Source of the DNA: Paenibacillus sp. FSL H8-0332
GTDB lineage: Bacteria; Bacillota; Bacilli; Paenibacillales; Paenibacillaceae
Assembly (NCBI RefSeq): GCF_037963835.1
Contig: NZ_CP150145.1
Span: 7,378,001-7,442,000 of the forward strand
DNA length: 64,000 bases
Direction of reading: 5' to 3'
Positions 43,780-53,800 of this stretch are shown piece by piece. The notes under the pieces were generated by a model that had not been told where the DNA came from, ran no database searches, and saw nothing but the letters and a program-made list of their open reading frames with translations. Numbering within the stretch: position 1 is the stretch's first letter; each line of letters opens with the position of its first letter. Made by a program: the position numbers and the translations under genes.

Positions 43780-45101
43780 CAGGCCTTCGCCCCCTTCTTG
43801 AGCAGGTTCCAACCATCTGCTGCCGGTAGTGCTGACAGGTTGAAGTCGTCAAATAGGGTTAACTGCTCAACTTGCGGCGGCTGATTAGGTGCCAGTTCCT
43901 GCCCGGACATGAGTGAGCGAAGCAGCGTATGCTCGCTTACCTTCAGCCCTTCCAGCGGTTTGTCTTTGCAGGTGATGAAGAACTGGGCACGCTTGAGGAC
44001 CACTCCCAGCTTCTTCAGCGCATGGAAATCTAGCGATCCGGCCCGTCTGGCCTTAACGATCCGCTGTGCACTTCTTACGCCGATGCCGGGTACACGCAGC
44101 AGCATTTCGTACGGGGCGCGGTTGATCTCAACGGGAAATTGCTCCCGGTGGTTAACGGCCCAGCTGCATTTGGGGTCCAGCAGCGGGTTGAAGTTCGGCA
44201 CGGCCTCATCCAATAATTCATTCGCCTTGAAGCCGTAGAAGCGCAGCAGCCAATCGGCTTGATAGAGCCGGTGTTCCCGCAGCAGCGGCGGCTTGGTGTC
44301 TAGGGCGGGTAGGAGGGAGTCCTCTACTACAGGGGTGTAGGCAGAGAAAAACACACGTTTGAGTGCATATTTGCGGTATAAGCCTTCCGTCAGATTAAGG
44401 ATCTGGTAATCGGTATCGGGCGTTGCCCCCACGATCATTTGGGTGCTCTGTCCAGCCGGAGCGAAGCGGGGTGCGTGATTATACCGGACGATATCGGAGC
44501 GGTTCTCCTTGATCCGGCTTGTGATCAGCCCCATCGGCTTCAGGATGGACACCTTGCTCTTATCGGGGGCGAGGCGTCCGAGACTCTCCTGCGAGGGCAG
44601 CTCGATGTTGACGCTCATGCGGTCGGCGAGCAGACCCAGTCTGGACAGCAGGGCTTCGTCTGCTCCAGGGATGGCTTTTACATGAATATAACCGTTGAAA
44701 TGATAGACATTGCGCAGCAGCTCAAGTGCGGCGATTAACTGCTCGGTGGTGTAGTCCGGATTGCGCATAATACCTGAGCTGAGAAATAGTCCTTCTATAT
44801 AATTACGGCGGTAGAATTGCATGGTGATATCTGCGATCTCTTCGGGGGTGAAGGCTGCCCGGCGAATGGGGTTAGATTTGCGGTTGATGCAATAGGCACA
44901 ATCATATACACAACCGTTAGTCATTAGCACCTTCAGCAGTGAGATACAGCGCCCGTCCGCCGCGAAGCTGTGACAGATGCCCATCGCGGAGGTGTTGCCG
45001 AGCGTCCCGGCCTGGCCCTTGCGGTCAGAACCGCTTGAAGTGCAGGCCACATCGTATTTGGCAGAAGCGGTCAGAATCTCTAGTTTCTCCATTACATCCA
45101 C
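43779..45101 (-). CDS. Putative DNA modification/repair radical SAM protein (TIGR03916)
   Basis: The protein has 440 residues from the GTG at 45101, which lies 9 nt after AGGGGG and gives MDVMEKLEILTASAKYDVAC, matching family starts; ATG 45092 is also possible. The radical SAM Cys triad CVYDCAYC (about C64, C68, C71) is followed by the TIM-barrel motifs GLFLSSGI, HVKAIPGA and RMSVNIELPSQ. A C-terminal helix-hairpin-helix (LLRVPGIGVRSAQRIVKARR) suggests DNA binding. It is proposed to act on DNA lesions together with the TIGR03915 protein. A LexA-type box 36 bp upstream supports a place in the SOS response. Confidence 0.9.
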   Translation of the reverse strand: MDVMEKLEILTASAKYDVACTSSGSDRKGQAGTLGNTSAMGICHSFAADGRCISLLKVLMTNGCVYDCAYCINRKSNPIRRAAFTPEEIADITMQFYRRNYIEGLFLSSGIMRNPDYTTEQLIAALELLRNVYHFNGYIHVKAIPGADEALLSRLGLLADRMSVNIELPSQESLGRLAPDKSKVSILKPMGLITSRIKENRSDIVRYNHAPRFAPAGQSTQMIVGATPDTDYQILNLTEGLYRKYALKRVFFSAYTPVVEDSLLPALDTKPPLLREHRLYQADWLLRFYGFKANELLDEAVPNFNPLLDPKCSWAVNHREQFPVEINRAPYEMLLRVPGIGVRSAQRIVKARRAGSLDFHALKKLGVVLKRAQFFITCKDKPLEGLKVSEHTLLRSLMSGQELAPNQPPQVEQLTLFDDFNLSALPAADGWNLLKKGAKA

Positions 45102-45136
45102 GGTCTCAATCCCCCTCATATGAGTGCATTATATAC

Positions 45137-45150
45137 CGAACATACGTTCT
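45137..45150. promoter_or_regulatory. LexA (DinR) box
   Basis: CGAACATACGTTCT matches the Bacillus consensus CGAACNNNNGTTCG at all but the last base. It lies 36 bp before the start of the radical SAM repair gene. Regulation is inferred from the site. Confidence 0.7.
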
Positions 45151-45286
45151 TGTCAAAAGCATAAACCGCCTCCCTGGCCGCCTGCAAAATGTATGCGCAT
45201 TCCTTCTTGTGCTATAATAGAAATTGATGGTTCATGGAATGAGGAATCATACGGTTATTGAAAATAGGGTTAGGAGTGTTGCTGAA

Positions 45287-45478
45287 GTGAGAGGATATAA
45301 CATATGGCGGCCCATCATGCTGATTGCGGTTGCGCTGCTGACAAGACAGTTAGTGACAAGTATTTGCCTTATGTTCGGCATGTCGCAGGAATCGGCAGGC
45401 AGTGTAGCCATGCTGGGTATGATCGTTGCTGCTCTTATTATGTACAACCGCATGATGAAGGGCCGCCGCCGCAGATAA
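45287..45478 (+). CDS. Small membrane protein of unknown family
   Basis: The 63-residue protein from the GTG at 45287 (TAGGAG at 45271-45276) reads MRGYNIWRPIMLIAVALL. It has two predicted membrane helices (about residues 8-27 and 35-54) and ends in the basic MMKGRRRR. An earlier in-frame ATG at 45224 has no ribosome site. It is followed by its own terminator. Function unknown. Confidence 0.55.
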   Translation: MRGYNIWRPIMLIAVALLTRQLVTSICLMFGMSQESAGSVAMLGMIVAALIMYNRMMKGRRRR

Positions 45479-45541
45479 AATAAATAGAAGATCCGGCCGT
45501 ATCTCTTCAGGCGGAGCGGATTGCATAGGAACAGGCTTGAA

Positions 45542-45570
45542 AGACGCCCGCACAGGTGTCTTTTTATTTT
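45542..45570 (+). terminator. Rho-independent terminator
   Basis: AGACGCC / GGTGTCT arms (one G-T pair) around a 6-nt loop, then TTTTTATTTT. Confidence 0.8.
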
Positions 45571-45788
45571 AGTATTGTCTTTTTCACTAAAAAAATTTAT
45601 GCAGACAGATGCGCATCCCGGCAATCCGGCAAGCGGTGCTTGAATAATATGGCTGGAGCTTATATCCTTAGAAGGATATGCTATATGAAGGACCATACAG
45701 ATTCAAGGTAACGTACATCCCTATTGGGAGGGCGTTATCTATAGAATCAACCCACAGCATGGGAAATGAACATACAGGAGGAAACCAA

Positions 45789-48575
45789 TTGAGTACACAG
45801 AACATTGGAGTGCCGTTAGAGGGTTTTGCAGAATTTAGCCGGACGGTAGCCGCAGAAGGTGCGGTACTGCTGAAGAATGAGGGACAGGTGCTCCCGCTGG
45901 GTAACGGTGAGAGCGTTGCTGTTTTTGGCAGAATACAGGTGAATTACTACCGCAGCGGTACAGGATCGGGCGGTAGCGTTCACGTTGCATATACGACGAA
46001 TCTGCTGGATGGACTGCGCAGCAAGAAGAACATTAGCGTGAATGAAGAGCTGGCTGCAGCCTACGAGGCCTGGATCGGGCTTAACCCGTTCGATGACGGC
46101 GGCAAGGTATGGGCTGCGGAGCCGTGGAACCAGAAGGAAATGCCGCTTACGGACGAGCTGGTGAAGCAAGCACGAAGCCAGTCAGCCAAAGCGGTTGTGG
46201 TTATTGGACGTACGGCGGGTGAGGATCAGGATAATGCCGATACCGCAGGCAGCTACCGGCTGACGGAAGATGAGAAGGCGATGCTTGTCTCGGTTACGGC
46301 TCATTTTGAACAGACGATTGTGGTGCTCAACGTGTCCAACATTATAGATATGAGCTGGGTGAATGATGCCGCTTATGTGAATCCTATCTCTGCTGTGATC
46401 TATTCCTGGCATGGAGGCATGGAAGGCGGCCACGCAATTGCCGATGTTCTGGCCGGAGAAGTGACACCTAGCGGCAAGCTGACGGACACCATCGCGTATT
46501 CCATTGAGGATTACCCGTCGACCCGTAACTACGGCAATGAGTTCAAGAACCTGTACGAGGAAGATATCTATGTGGGCTACCGTTATTTCGAGACCTTCTG
46601 CCCCGACAAAGTTCAGTATGAATTCGGTTATGGGATCTCCTACACGACCTTCAAGCTGGAGCCGGAGGAAGCGAAGCTGGTGAACCTGGCGGGCGAGCCA
46701 CAGATTGAAATTGGTGTAACCGTAACGAATACGGGAGCAGCTTATGCGGGAAAAGAAGTGGTGCAGGTGTACGTTGAAGCGCCGCAAGGACAGCTGGGTC
46801 AACCGGCCAAAGCGCTGGCAGCCTTCACTAAGACTAAGCTGCTGGAGCCTGGTGAGTCTCAGCGCCTTATTGTAAGCTTCCCGCTCCATTCCGTGGCTTC
46901 CTACGATGACGCCGGTGTGACAGGGTATCCTTCTGCTTATGTGCTGGAAGCCGGAACCTACCGCTTCTATGCAGGAACTAGTGTCAAAGCGGTATCAGCA
47001 GTGCTTCTGGATGGACAAGAAGGCTATGTGCTGGATGAGCTTAAGGTCGTGGAACAGCTGCAAGAGGCTATGGCGCCTACCGAGAGCTTCATGCGGATGA
47101 AGCCGGGTGCCCGCAAGGCAGACGGTTCGTATGAGCTTGTCTCCTCCGAGGTGCCAACGCGCAAGGTAGATCTGGCGGAGCGGATTGAACGCAATCTGCC
47201 GCAGCAGCTTCCGCAGACTGGCAATCAGGGATATACCCTGAGAGATGTCCATGACGGAAAAGTTAGCATGAGCACCTTCATTGCCCAGTTAAGCGACCAG
47301 GATTTGGCGGCGATTGTCCGGGGCGAAGGAATGAGCAGCCCGCTGGTCACTCCGGGTACGGCATCGGCGTTCGGGGGCGTGAGCGACAGTCTGTTCAGCT
47401 ACGGCATTCCGGTTGCAGCTACAGCGGACGGCCCTTCCGGGATCCGTATGGACAGTGGAGCTAAGGCAACACAGGTATCGATTGGAACCCTGCTGGCCGC
47501 TACATGGAATGCAGAGCTGGTGGAAGCACTGTATGTTATGGAAGGCCAGGAATTATTGCGCAACCAGGTGGATGCGCTGCTGGGACCGGGGCTGAATATC
47601 CGGCGCAGCCCGCTCAACGGGCGTAACTTCGAATATTTCTCCGAAGATCCGCTGATCTCAGGAATCTTCGCTGCCGCCTGCACACGCGGAATTATGAAGG
47701 GCGGCTCTAATGCGACGCTGAAGCATTTTGCCTGCAACAATCAGGAGAAGCACCGCAGTAAAGTTGATGCTGTCGTATCGGAACGCGCGCTGCGTGAGAT
47801 CTACCTGAAGGGCTTCGAAATCGCAGTCAAGCAGGGCGGAGCCAATTCGATCATGACCTCCTACAACCCGGTGAACGGGCATTGGGCGGCCTCCAACTAT
47901 GACCTCAACACCACGCTGCTTCGCGGCGAATGGGGCTTCCAGGGGATCGTCATGACCGACTGGTGGGCCATCATGAACGATGTGGTGAACGGAGGGCCGG
48001 CAGACCGTAAGAATATGAACTGGATGGTCCGTGCTCAGAACGATCTGTACATGGTCGTCAGCAATTACGGGGCTGAAGTGAACGCTTACGATGACAATAC
48101 GATCGCATCACTGGAGAACGGTACGCTTACCCGCGGGGAGCTTCAACGTTCGGCAATCAACATCTGTGAGTTTATTATGAAGGCACCTGTATTCTCCAGA
48201 AAGCATGAGATTATTGAAGCGGTCGATACGTTCAAGGCTGATCCGGCTATCGCGGCTGAGCATGTACAGGTTCTGAGCGAGAACGCACAGGTAACTCCAG
48301 CGGTGTCTGGCCCGACTTACATTCAGGCAGATGAAGCGGGTCAATACCGCATTATTGTCAGCATCATGTCTCCTGAGCCTGAGCTTGCGCAGAGCGCCTG
48401 CAACCTGACTCTGAATGGACAAGCGGTAACCACCATTCAGACGAACGGGACGGAAGGCCGGTGGATCAGACAGAAGCTGGTCAAGGTTGAGCTGGAAGCC
48501 GGACGGTATGAGCTGAAGCTGGACTTCGTCAAGCCTGGCCTGCAGATTGAATGGATTGAATTCAAGCAGGTATAG
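45789..48575 (+). CDS. Glycoside hydrolase family 3 with reversed domain order
   Basis: From the TTG at 45789 (AGGAGG at 45777-45782) the protein has 928 residues. The GH3 C-terminal (alpha/beta) domain comes first (about residues 15-290: AAEGAVLLKNEGQVLPLG, HGGMEGGHAIADVL, GKLTDTIA). A fibronectin-III-like domain follows (about 330-410, VTVTNTGAAYAGKEVVQVYV). The catalytic (beta/alpha)8 domain stands at about 510-800, with TADGPSGIR, GPGLNIRRSPLNGRNFEYFSEDP, KHFACNNQE and nucleophile D724 (IVMTDWWA). A small C-terminal carbohydrate-binding-like domain ends the protein. It is cytosolic (no signal peptide) and should release beta-linked glucose or a similar sugar from oligosaccharides. Confidence 0.9.
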   Translation: MSTQNIGVPLEGFAEFSRTVAAEGAVLLKNEGQVLPLGNGESVAVFGRIQVNYYRSGTGSGGSVHVAYTTNLLDGLRSKKNISVNEELAAAYEAWIGLNPFDDGGKVWAAEPWNQKEMPLTDELVKQARSQSAKAVVVIGRTAGEDQDNADTAGSYRLTEDEKAMLVSVTAHFEQTIVVLNVSNIIDMSWVNDAAYVNPISAVIYSWHGGMEGGHAIADVLAGEVTPSGKLTDTIAYSIEDYPSTRNYGNEFKNLYEEDIYVGYRYFETFCPDKVQYEFGYGISYTTFKLEPEEAKLVNLAGEPQIEIGVTVTNTGAAYAGKEVVQVYVEAPQGQLGQPAKALAAFTKTKLLEPGESQRLIVSFPLHSVASYDDAGVTGYPSAYVLEAGTYRFYAGTSVKAVSAVLLDGQEGYVLDELKVVEQLQEAMAPTESFMRMKPGARKADGSYELVSSEVPTRKVDLAERIERNLPQQLPQTGNQGYTLRDVHDGKVSMSTFIAQLSDQDLAAIVRGEGMSSPLVTPGTASAFGGVSDSLFSYGIPVAATADGPSGIRMDSGAKATQVSIGTLLAATWNAELVEALYVMEGQELLRNQVDALLGPGLNIRRSPLNGRNFEYFSEDPLISGIFAAACTRGIMKGGSNATLKHFACNNQEKHRSKVDAVVSERALREIYLKGFEIAVKQGGANSIMTSYNPVNGHWAASNYDLNTTLLRGEWGFQGIVMTDWWAIMNDVVNGGPADRKNMNWMVRAQNDLYMVVSNYGAEVNAYDDNTIASLENGTLTRGELQRSAINICEFIMKAPVFSRKHEIIEAVDTFKADPAIAAEHVQVLSENAQVTPAVSGPTYIQADEAGQYRIIVSIMSPEPELAQSACNLTLNGQAVTTIQTNGTEGRWIRQKLVKVELEAGRYELKLDFVKPGLQIEWIEFKQV

Positions 48576-48620
48576 CATCAGCAGCCATAGTATCTCAACC
48601 ATTCATAGCAACAGCATCAT

Positions 48621-48646
48621 GGCACCCTCCGGGGTGTCTTTTTTTG
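48621..48646 (+). terminator. Rho-independent terminator
   Basis: GGCACCC-TCC-GGGGTGTC followed by eight T after the GH3 gene. Confidence 0.85.
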
Positions 48647-48765
48647 CAAATACAAGAATTTACATGCTAAGGGGTTATCCTGATATCCGCCTAATTCCGC
48701 ATACCCGCACGGCCGCCGAATAAAATAGAGATAAAACGGCTACTATGAAGGGATGGCAGGAACGT

Positions 48766-50052
48766 ATGCAAATACATGTAGTGCAGCCGGGCCAGACGCT
48801 GTATGGCATTTCACAGGCCTACGGAGTAAGCACTGATACTATAACTGAGGCGAATCAGCTCTCTGCGCCGGGAAGCCTGGTGGCAGGGCAGGCGCTGGTA
48901 ATCCCGATTGCCGGACAGTATTATTGGGTGCAGCCGGGCGACAGCTACTACAGCATCGCCAAGCGGTTCGGCCTGAAGGCAAGCGAGCTGGCGGAGGTGA
49001 ACGGGCTGACGCTGAATCAGCCGCTACAGGTCGGGCTCCGTCTATACCTTCCTCCTGGACCCAGGCGGCAGGCGGAAGTGAACGCTTATGTGGAGCCCCG
49101 GGGGGAGGGTGTCTCCCAGCCGCTGCAGAATGCTGCGCGTGAGGCTGCTCCTGAGCTGACGTATCTCGCACCGTTCAGCTTCCGGATCAAACGGGATGGA
49201 ACACTGGTGCCGCCGCCTCTGGACGGTCTCGCCTCCATTGCCGCAGATCATCAGGTGACGCTGATGATGGTCGTGACGAATCTGGAGGATGCCCAGTTCA
49301 GCTCCGAGCTCGGGCGCATCATTTTGAACGATCAGGAGGTTCAGGATCGGCTGCTTGAGAACATCATTGCGGAAGCGAAGCGGCTGAACTTCCGGGATAT
49401 CCACTTTGATCTGGAGTTTCTCCGGCCGGAGGACCGTGAAGCTTACAATACTTTTCTGCGGAAAGCGGCAGAGGTCATTCACAAGGAGGGCTTCCTGCTG
49501 TCCACCGCCCTTGCCCCCAAGACAAGTGCGTCACAGGTTGGGGCCTGGTATACGGCGCATGACTACAAGGTCCACGGCGAGGTGGCTGACTTCGTCATTA
49601 TTATGACGTATGAATGGGGCTACAGCGGGGGGCCGGCGATGCCTGTCTCGCCGATCGGGCCTGTCCGTCAGGTGTTGACCTATGCAGCAAGCGAGATGCC
49701 CGCCAGTAAAATCATGATGGGCCAGAATCTGTACGGTTATGATTGGACGTTGCCTTTTGTAGCAGGTGGACAATATGCCAAAGCGCTCAGTCCGCAGGCG
49801 GCCATTGATCTGGCAAGGAACAGGAATGCAGCCATTCAATATGACTATAGAGCCCAGGCGCCGCATTTCAATTACACCGATGACGAGGGGCGGCAGCATA
49901 AGGTATGGTTTGAGGATGCCCGCTCGATTCAGGCCAAGTTCGATTTGATCAAGGAGCTGGGGCTGCGGGGCATCAGCTACTGGAAGCTGGGCCTGCCTTT
50001 TCCGCAGAATTGGCTGCTGCTGGAGGATAACTTCAAGGTGGTCAAAAAATAG
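48766..50052 (+). CDS. LysM-GH18 protein, spore-cortex-lytic SleL/YaaH-like
   Basis: The protein has 428 residues from the ATG at 48766; the upstream ATG at 48745 lacks a ribosome site and the family begins MQIHVVQPGQ. Two LysM repeats (residues 1-47 and 49-95) bind peptidoglycan. The GH18 domain (about 130-425) carries the catalytic motif DIHFDLEFL with the general-acid Glu, then MTYEWGYSGGPAMPVSP and GYDWTLPF. There is no signal peptide, typical for spore proteins that are deposited from the mother cell. It probably acts as an N-acetylglucosaminidase on cortex fragments during germination. Confidence 0.88.
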   Translation: MQIHVVQPGQTLYGISQAYGVSTDTITEANQLSAPGSLVAGQALVIPIAGQYYWVQPGDSYYSIAKRFGLKASELAEVNGLTLNQPLQVGLRLYLPPGPRRQAEVNAYVEPRGEGVSQPLQNAAREAAPELTYLAPFSFRIKRDGTLVPPPLDGLASIAADHQVTLMMVVTNLEDAQFSSELGRIILNDQEVQDRLLENIIAEAKRLNFRDIHFDLEFLRPEDREAYNTFLRKAAEVIHKEGFLLSTALAPKTSASQVGAWYTAHDYKVHGEVADFVIIMTYEWGYSGGPAMPVSPIGPVRQVLTYAASEMPASKIMMGQNLYGYDWTLPFVAGGQYAKALSPQAAIDLARNRNAAIQYDYRAQAPHFNYTDDEGRQHKVWFEDARSIQAKFDLIKELGLRGISYWKLGLPFPQNWLLLEDNFKVVKK

Positions 50053-50096
50053 ACCGGAGACCGTGCGGACAGCGGCGGCGTAAGAAGCTCCACACC

Positions 50097-50141
50097 AAAA
50101 CGGATGTGCCCATGCGAAATGGCGGCACATCCGTTTTTTTG
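50097..50141. terminator. Rho-independent terminator, usable from both sides
   Basis: AAAACGGATGTGCC and GGCACATCCGTTTT form a 14-bp perfect stem, with T-run on the plus side and A-run upstream, between convergent genes. Confidence 0.88.
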
Positions 50142-50153
50142 AAAATATAAGTG

Positions 50154-50546
50154 TTAGCCCATTAAGCCCTTGAGCCCGCCCAGAAAAGGCCGGATCGATT
50201 TGATCATGTTGTAGCCCATCTTCATCACCGGCATAGCCTTCTGCACCATTCCGAACATGCCCATGAACCGTCCGAGACCCCCGCCGATACCGGCCGCTCC
50301 GCCTCCCCCGCCCATCAGCGAGCCGAGTAGAGGCATGAAGCTGGATACCTCTGCTCTGCGCGCAGCTGAAGAGGATTTCCGTTTCGAGGGTGGCCCCTTA
50401 CGCGTGCTGGGTCTGGACAGAATCACTGCCTCCTGGTTCAGGTCTGTAATCCACCCTACATAGGAACGCCCATTATGCAAAGTGATGCAGACCGGCTGGC
50501 CTTTCAGCTGCTGTGCCCGCTTGCGGAGCTTTGTTGAATTCGCCAT
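50154..50546 (-). CDS. Small protein with Sm-like N-terminus and Gly/Met-rich C-terminus
   Basis: The 130-residue protein begins with a short beta-barrel-like stretch (LKGQPVCITLHNGRSYVGWITDLNQEAVILS) of the Sm/LSM kind. A basic linker (TRKGPPSKRKSSSAARR) follows, then a Gly-rich, Met-rich hydrophobic half (MGGGGGAAGIGGGLGRFMGMFGMVQKAMPVMKMGYNMI). Similar small Gly-rich proteins occur among Bacillales spore-coat-related genes (YqfQ-like), and the neighbour is a spore-type LysM-GH18 gene. The function is not known. Confidence 0.6.
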   Translation of the reverse strand: MANSTKLRKRAQQLKGQPVCITLHNGRSYVGWITDLNQEAVILSRPSTRKGPPSKRKSSSAARRAEVSSFMPLLGSLMGGGGGAAGIGGGLGRFMGMFGMVQKAMPVMKMGYNMIKSIRPFLGGLKGLMG

Positions 50547-50836
50547 TCGTCATTCACCTCACTGTTCTATTTACTTTATTTTACTCAGAACCTGGGGGGC
50601 GGCTTGTGCGGGTATGGAGTTCTGCTGAATATATTTGAACAACCCGGGGCTGTCTTTGGGGGCAGATGGTCTGAAAATATACAAATTGTGAATTCTATTT
50701 AATTGTCGTGAAATATTTTACAGTGAAAAAAAGGGAAACGGATATGCATGTAGAATTACCCTGAAGTACTGAGTTTGGAGTGAAAAATCATGACTTTAGT
50801 CCCAGTGCTAATTCTATTGGGGAGTGACCTAATCTC

Positions 50837-53800
50837 TTGGCTATCCATCGTTTATTAAGAAATACTTGCTTCATCGTCTTATTATTTGTTCTTCTACCAT
50901 TTACACGGAGTTACGCCGATGCCAAGCAAATGGCGGACATCAAAGGACACTGGGCGGAATCCGATATTCAGCAGTGGTTGGATCAAGGACTCATTACCGG
51001 CTATCCTGATCATACCTTCCGGCCGGGGGCAGAAGTATCCAGAGGTGAGTTCGTAACACTCGTGAACAGAGCGTTTAAGTATTCGGATACGAAGGCTATC
51101 AGCTTCAAGGATCTGAAGCCGGCGAATTTTGCGTACATAGAAGTGCAGAAAGCTACCGCTCAAGGATATATCAGCGGATTCAGCGACAATACCTTCCGTC
51201 CTGATAAGCAGATCACAAGACAGGAAACTGCTGTTATAATCTCCAGAATACTAGGCTTTGACAGTACAGGGGCAACGGCCTCAGTCTCAGTACAGGACGC
51301 AAATCTCATCCCTGCTTGGAGCAAGCCTGCCGTAGGGTATCTTTTGGACAAGGGGATTATGAGCAAGAATTCGGATGAAACCTTCCAACCGCAGCGCAAT
51401 ATGACCCGTGCCGAGACTGTAGTGGTCATTAAGAAGGCGCTGGCGTCGAGCACAATGGTCTATGATCAGGCAGGTACATTTGGCGAGGCCGCAGTTAGCA
51501 CAGTACAGCATAATGTGAGAATTACAGCTTCCAATGTCACGCTCCGCAATATGCATATCCGGGGTGACCTCGTCATTGCTAAAGAGGTGGCAGATGGGAA
51601 CGCCTACCTTGAACAAGTTCAAGTAGACGGCGTAACACGTATTGAAGGCGGAGGCAGCAACAGTATTCATATCCGGAACAGCAAACTAAACACGGTATCT
51701 GTGAATAGGCTGAATCATGCGGTGAGAATTGTAGCTGAGGGTACAAGCGTTGTGCAGGACGTACAGATTCTATCCAGCGCTGTTATTGAGGAGAAGGATC
51801 TTACCGGCGATGGTTTTGTGAATGTAACCGTGCTTCCTGATGCCCAGACATCTTCATCAGAGCGCACAGTGGTGCTTGCCGGGGACTTTAAGAAGGTTTC
51901 TGTAGGCGGCAGCCTCAAAGAGTTCAATGTTCGCTCAGGCAGCGTAGCTAATTTGCTTATCCAAGAAAACCTGGTGATTCCTACCCTGAATTTCAGCAAG
52001 AATGTTGTTATTGAAAAGCTTGAAATGAAGAGTAAGCTGAAGATTTCCGGCGAGGGTAAAGTCAAAGGCGTTGTATTGTCGGAAGGCGTTCCTGATCCTA
52101 AGCTGCCAAAAGAACAACAGCCTGCTGCACCTGCGTCTGGCGGCGGCGGTGGAGGCTCCTCTAATCCTGGCCCAGGTGGTGGTAGTGGCGGCGGTACACC
52201 TGATCCGGGTAATGGCGGCGGGAACGGGTCTACTCCTGTACCAGCATTGGCTGTAACTGGAATTACCGCGGCCAATGGTATGGTTGAAGTCGTATTTAAC
52301 CGGAACCTGGATAGCCTGCCGGATGCTGCTGATTTCGCAGTTCTCGAACAGGTCAATCGCGGCGAATTTCATAAGGTTGAGGTAACTTTGGTTACGCTGC
52401 TTGATAATAAAACTACAGTGAAGCTAACGATTCCTTCGATAGCAATTAGCGAGGCTGAGCAACTGGCGGTATACTCCTTGTCTTATAAAGGTGGAACCCC
52501 CATGTTATCTGAGGCGATTACTGTGCCTAAGGCTAATGTGACTGTGACTGGACGTTTGTTTGCTCAGCCTTACACGGAGAATAAGCCTCTTCCTGCCTAC
52601 AACCTTCATATCTATCTAAGAGGAGTTAAGGATACTCGGGCGACTTATACGGCTATCGTTGGAAAAGGCGGAGAGTTCGCTTTTGACAATGTGATGCCGG
52701 GGACTTATGTTGTACTTATCCCTCTCTCCCCGTACACCTATTATACAGATGAATTTACTGTAAAATCAGGCGAAAATCTGGTTCTGCCAGACCTCACAGT
52801 TATACAGAAGCTGCCTGAAGCTGAGGTTAAGCCAATTACTTATACAGATTTGCCTTATATTAGCGGCAGTGTCAAAGGTTTGGGTGTGCCTTTCAGTGTT
52901 AAGATCGAGCTGGAGAACGGGGAGCAACTTTACACCCTTACCAGTAAATACGATACGTTCTTTGACATTGATCTATATAACTATAATCCGGATCTGCATC
53001 TGAAGGCTAATGATAAATTATTTGTGACCTTATACACAGATCGCGGTTGGACAAGCCAGCGGTTTGAGGTGAAGGTATTCGAACGACCGCAGACTAAGGC
53101 GCCGGTAGTGACCAGCGTGGTGTATGACGATACCAATAGGATCAGAGGCACCACAGAAGAATCTTCTGCTGATATTACATTAACCAGGGAAGATGGAACA
53201 ATAATTGGGATAGCTAGTAGCTATGGTAGCATGTTTGATATCTATCTTGGTAATTCTAATTCCCCGCTTTTCCATGCTGGTGAGAAGCTGAAGGTCTATG
53301 CTCAGGCGAGAGATAAAAGAAAGAGCGAGCCTGCCTACATTACTGTTCTAGCACCTACGGCTGTAACAGCGCAACCGGTCGTTACGAAAGTTGTTTATGA
53401 ATATGATAGGGAAATCTATGGCACATCTGATGGAGACTCGGACATCATTGTCAGACGTGCAGACGGAACTATTTTGGGGCTGTCAAAGAATTTCGGCCCA
53501 TCCTCTAAAAATTTTTGGATGTATCTTAATTCGCAACTTGTTGCCGGAGAAACTCTATATGTAACCGCCAAGGGATACGAGAAACTCCCTAGTAAGCCTG
53601 TTGAGGTCGTAGTAGCCAGTAAACCAGTTACTCCCACACCTACGGTGGTTGGTGTGGTCTATGGTGACAGGACTAAGCTAGATGTTTATGTTCCTGGTCT
53701 ATCCGGCGAATCGCATTTCTTTCTTAAGACCAAGGATGGTAATATAATTGGAGAGTTTTTTATGTTCGGTGAACAAGCCTCCTACTGGTATAGTAGACTT

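Noticed and set aside
50640..50836. Riboswitch or alternative-sigma promoter before the third SLH gene
   Set aside because: The AT-rich leader shows no pattern that fits a known class with confidence.
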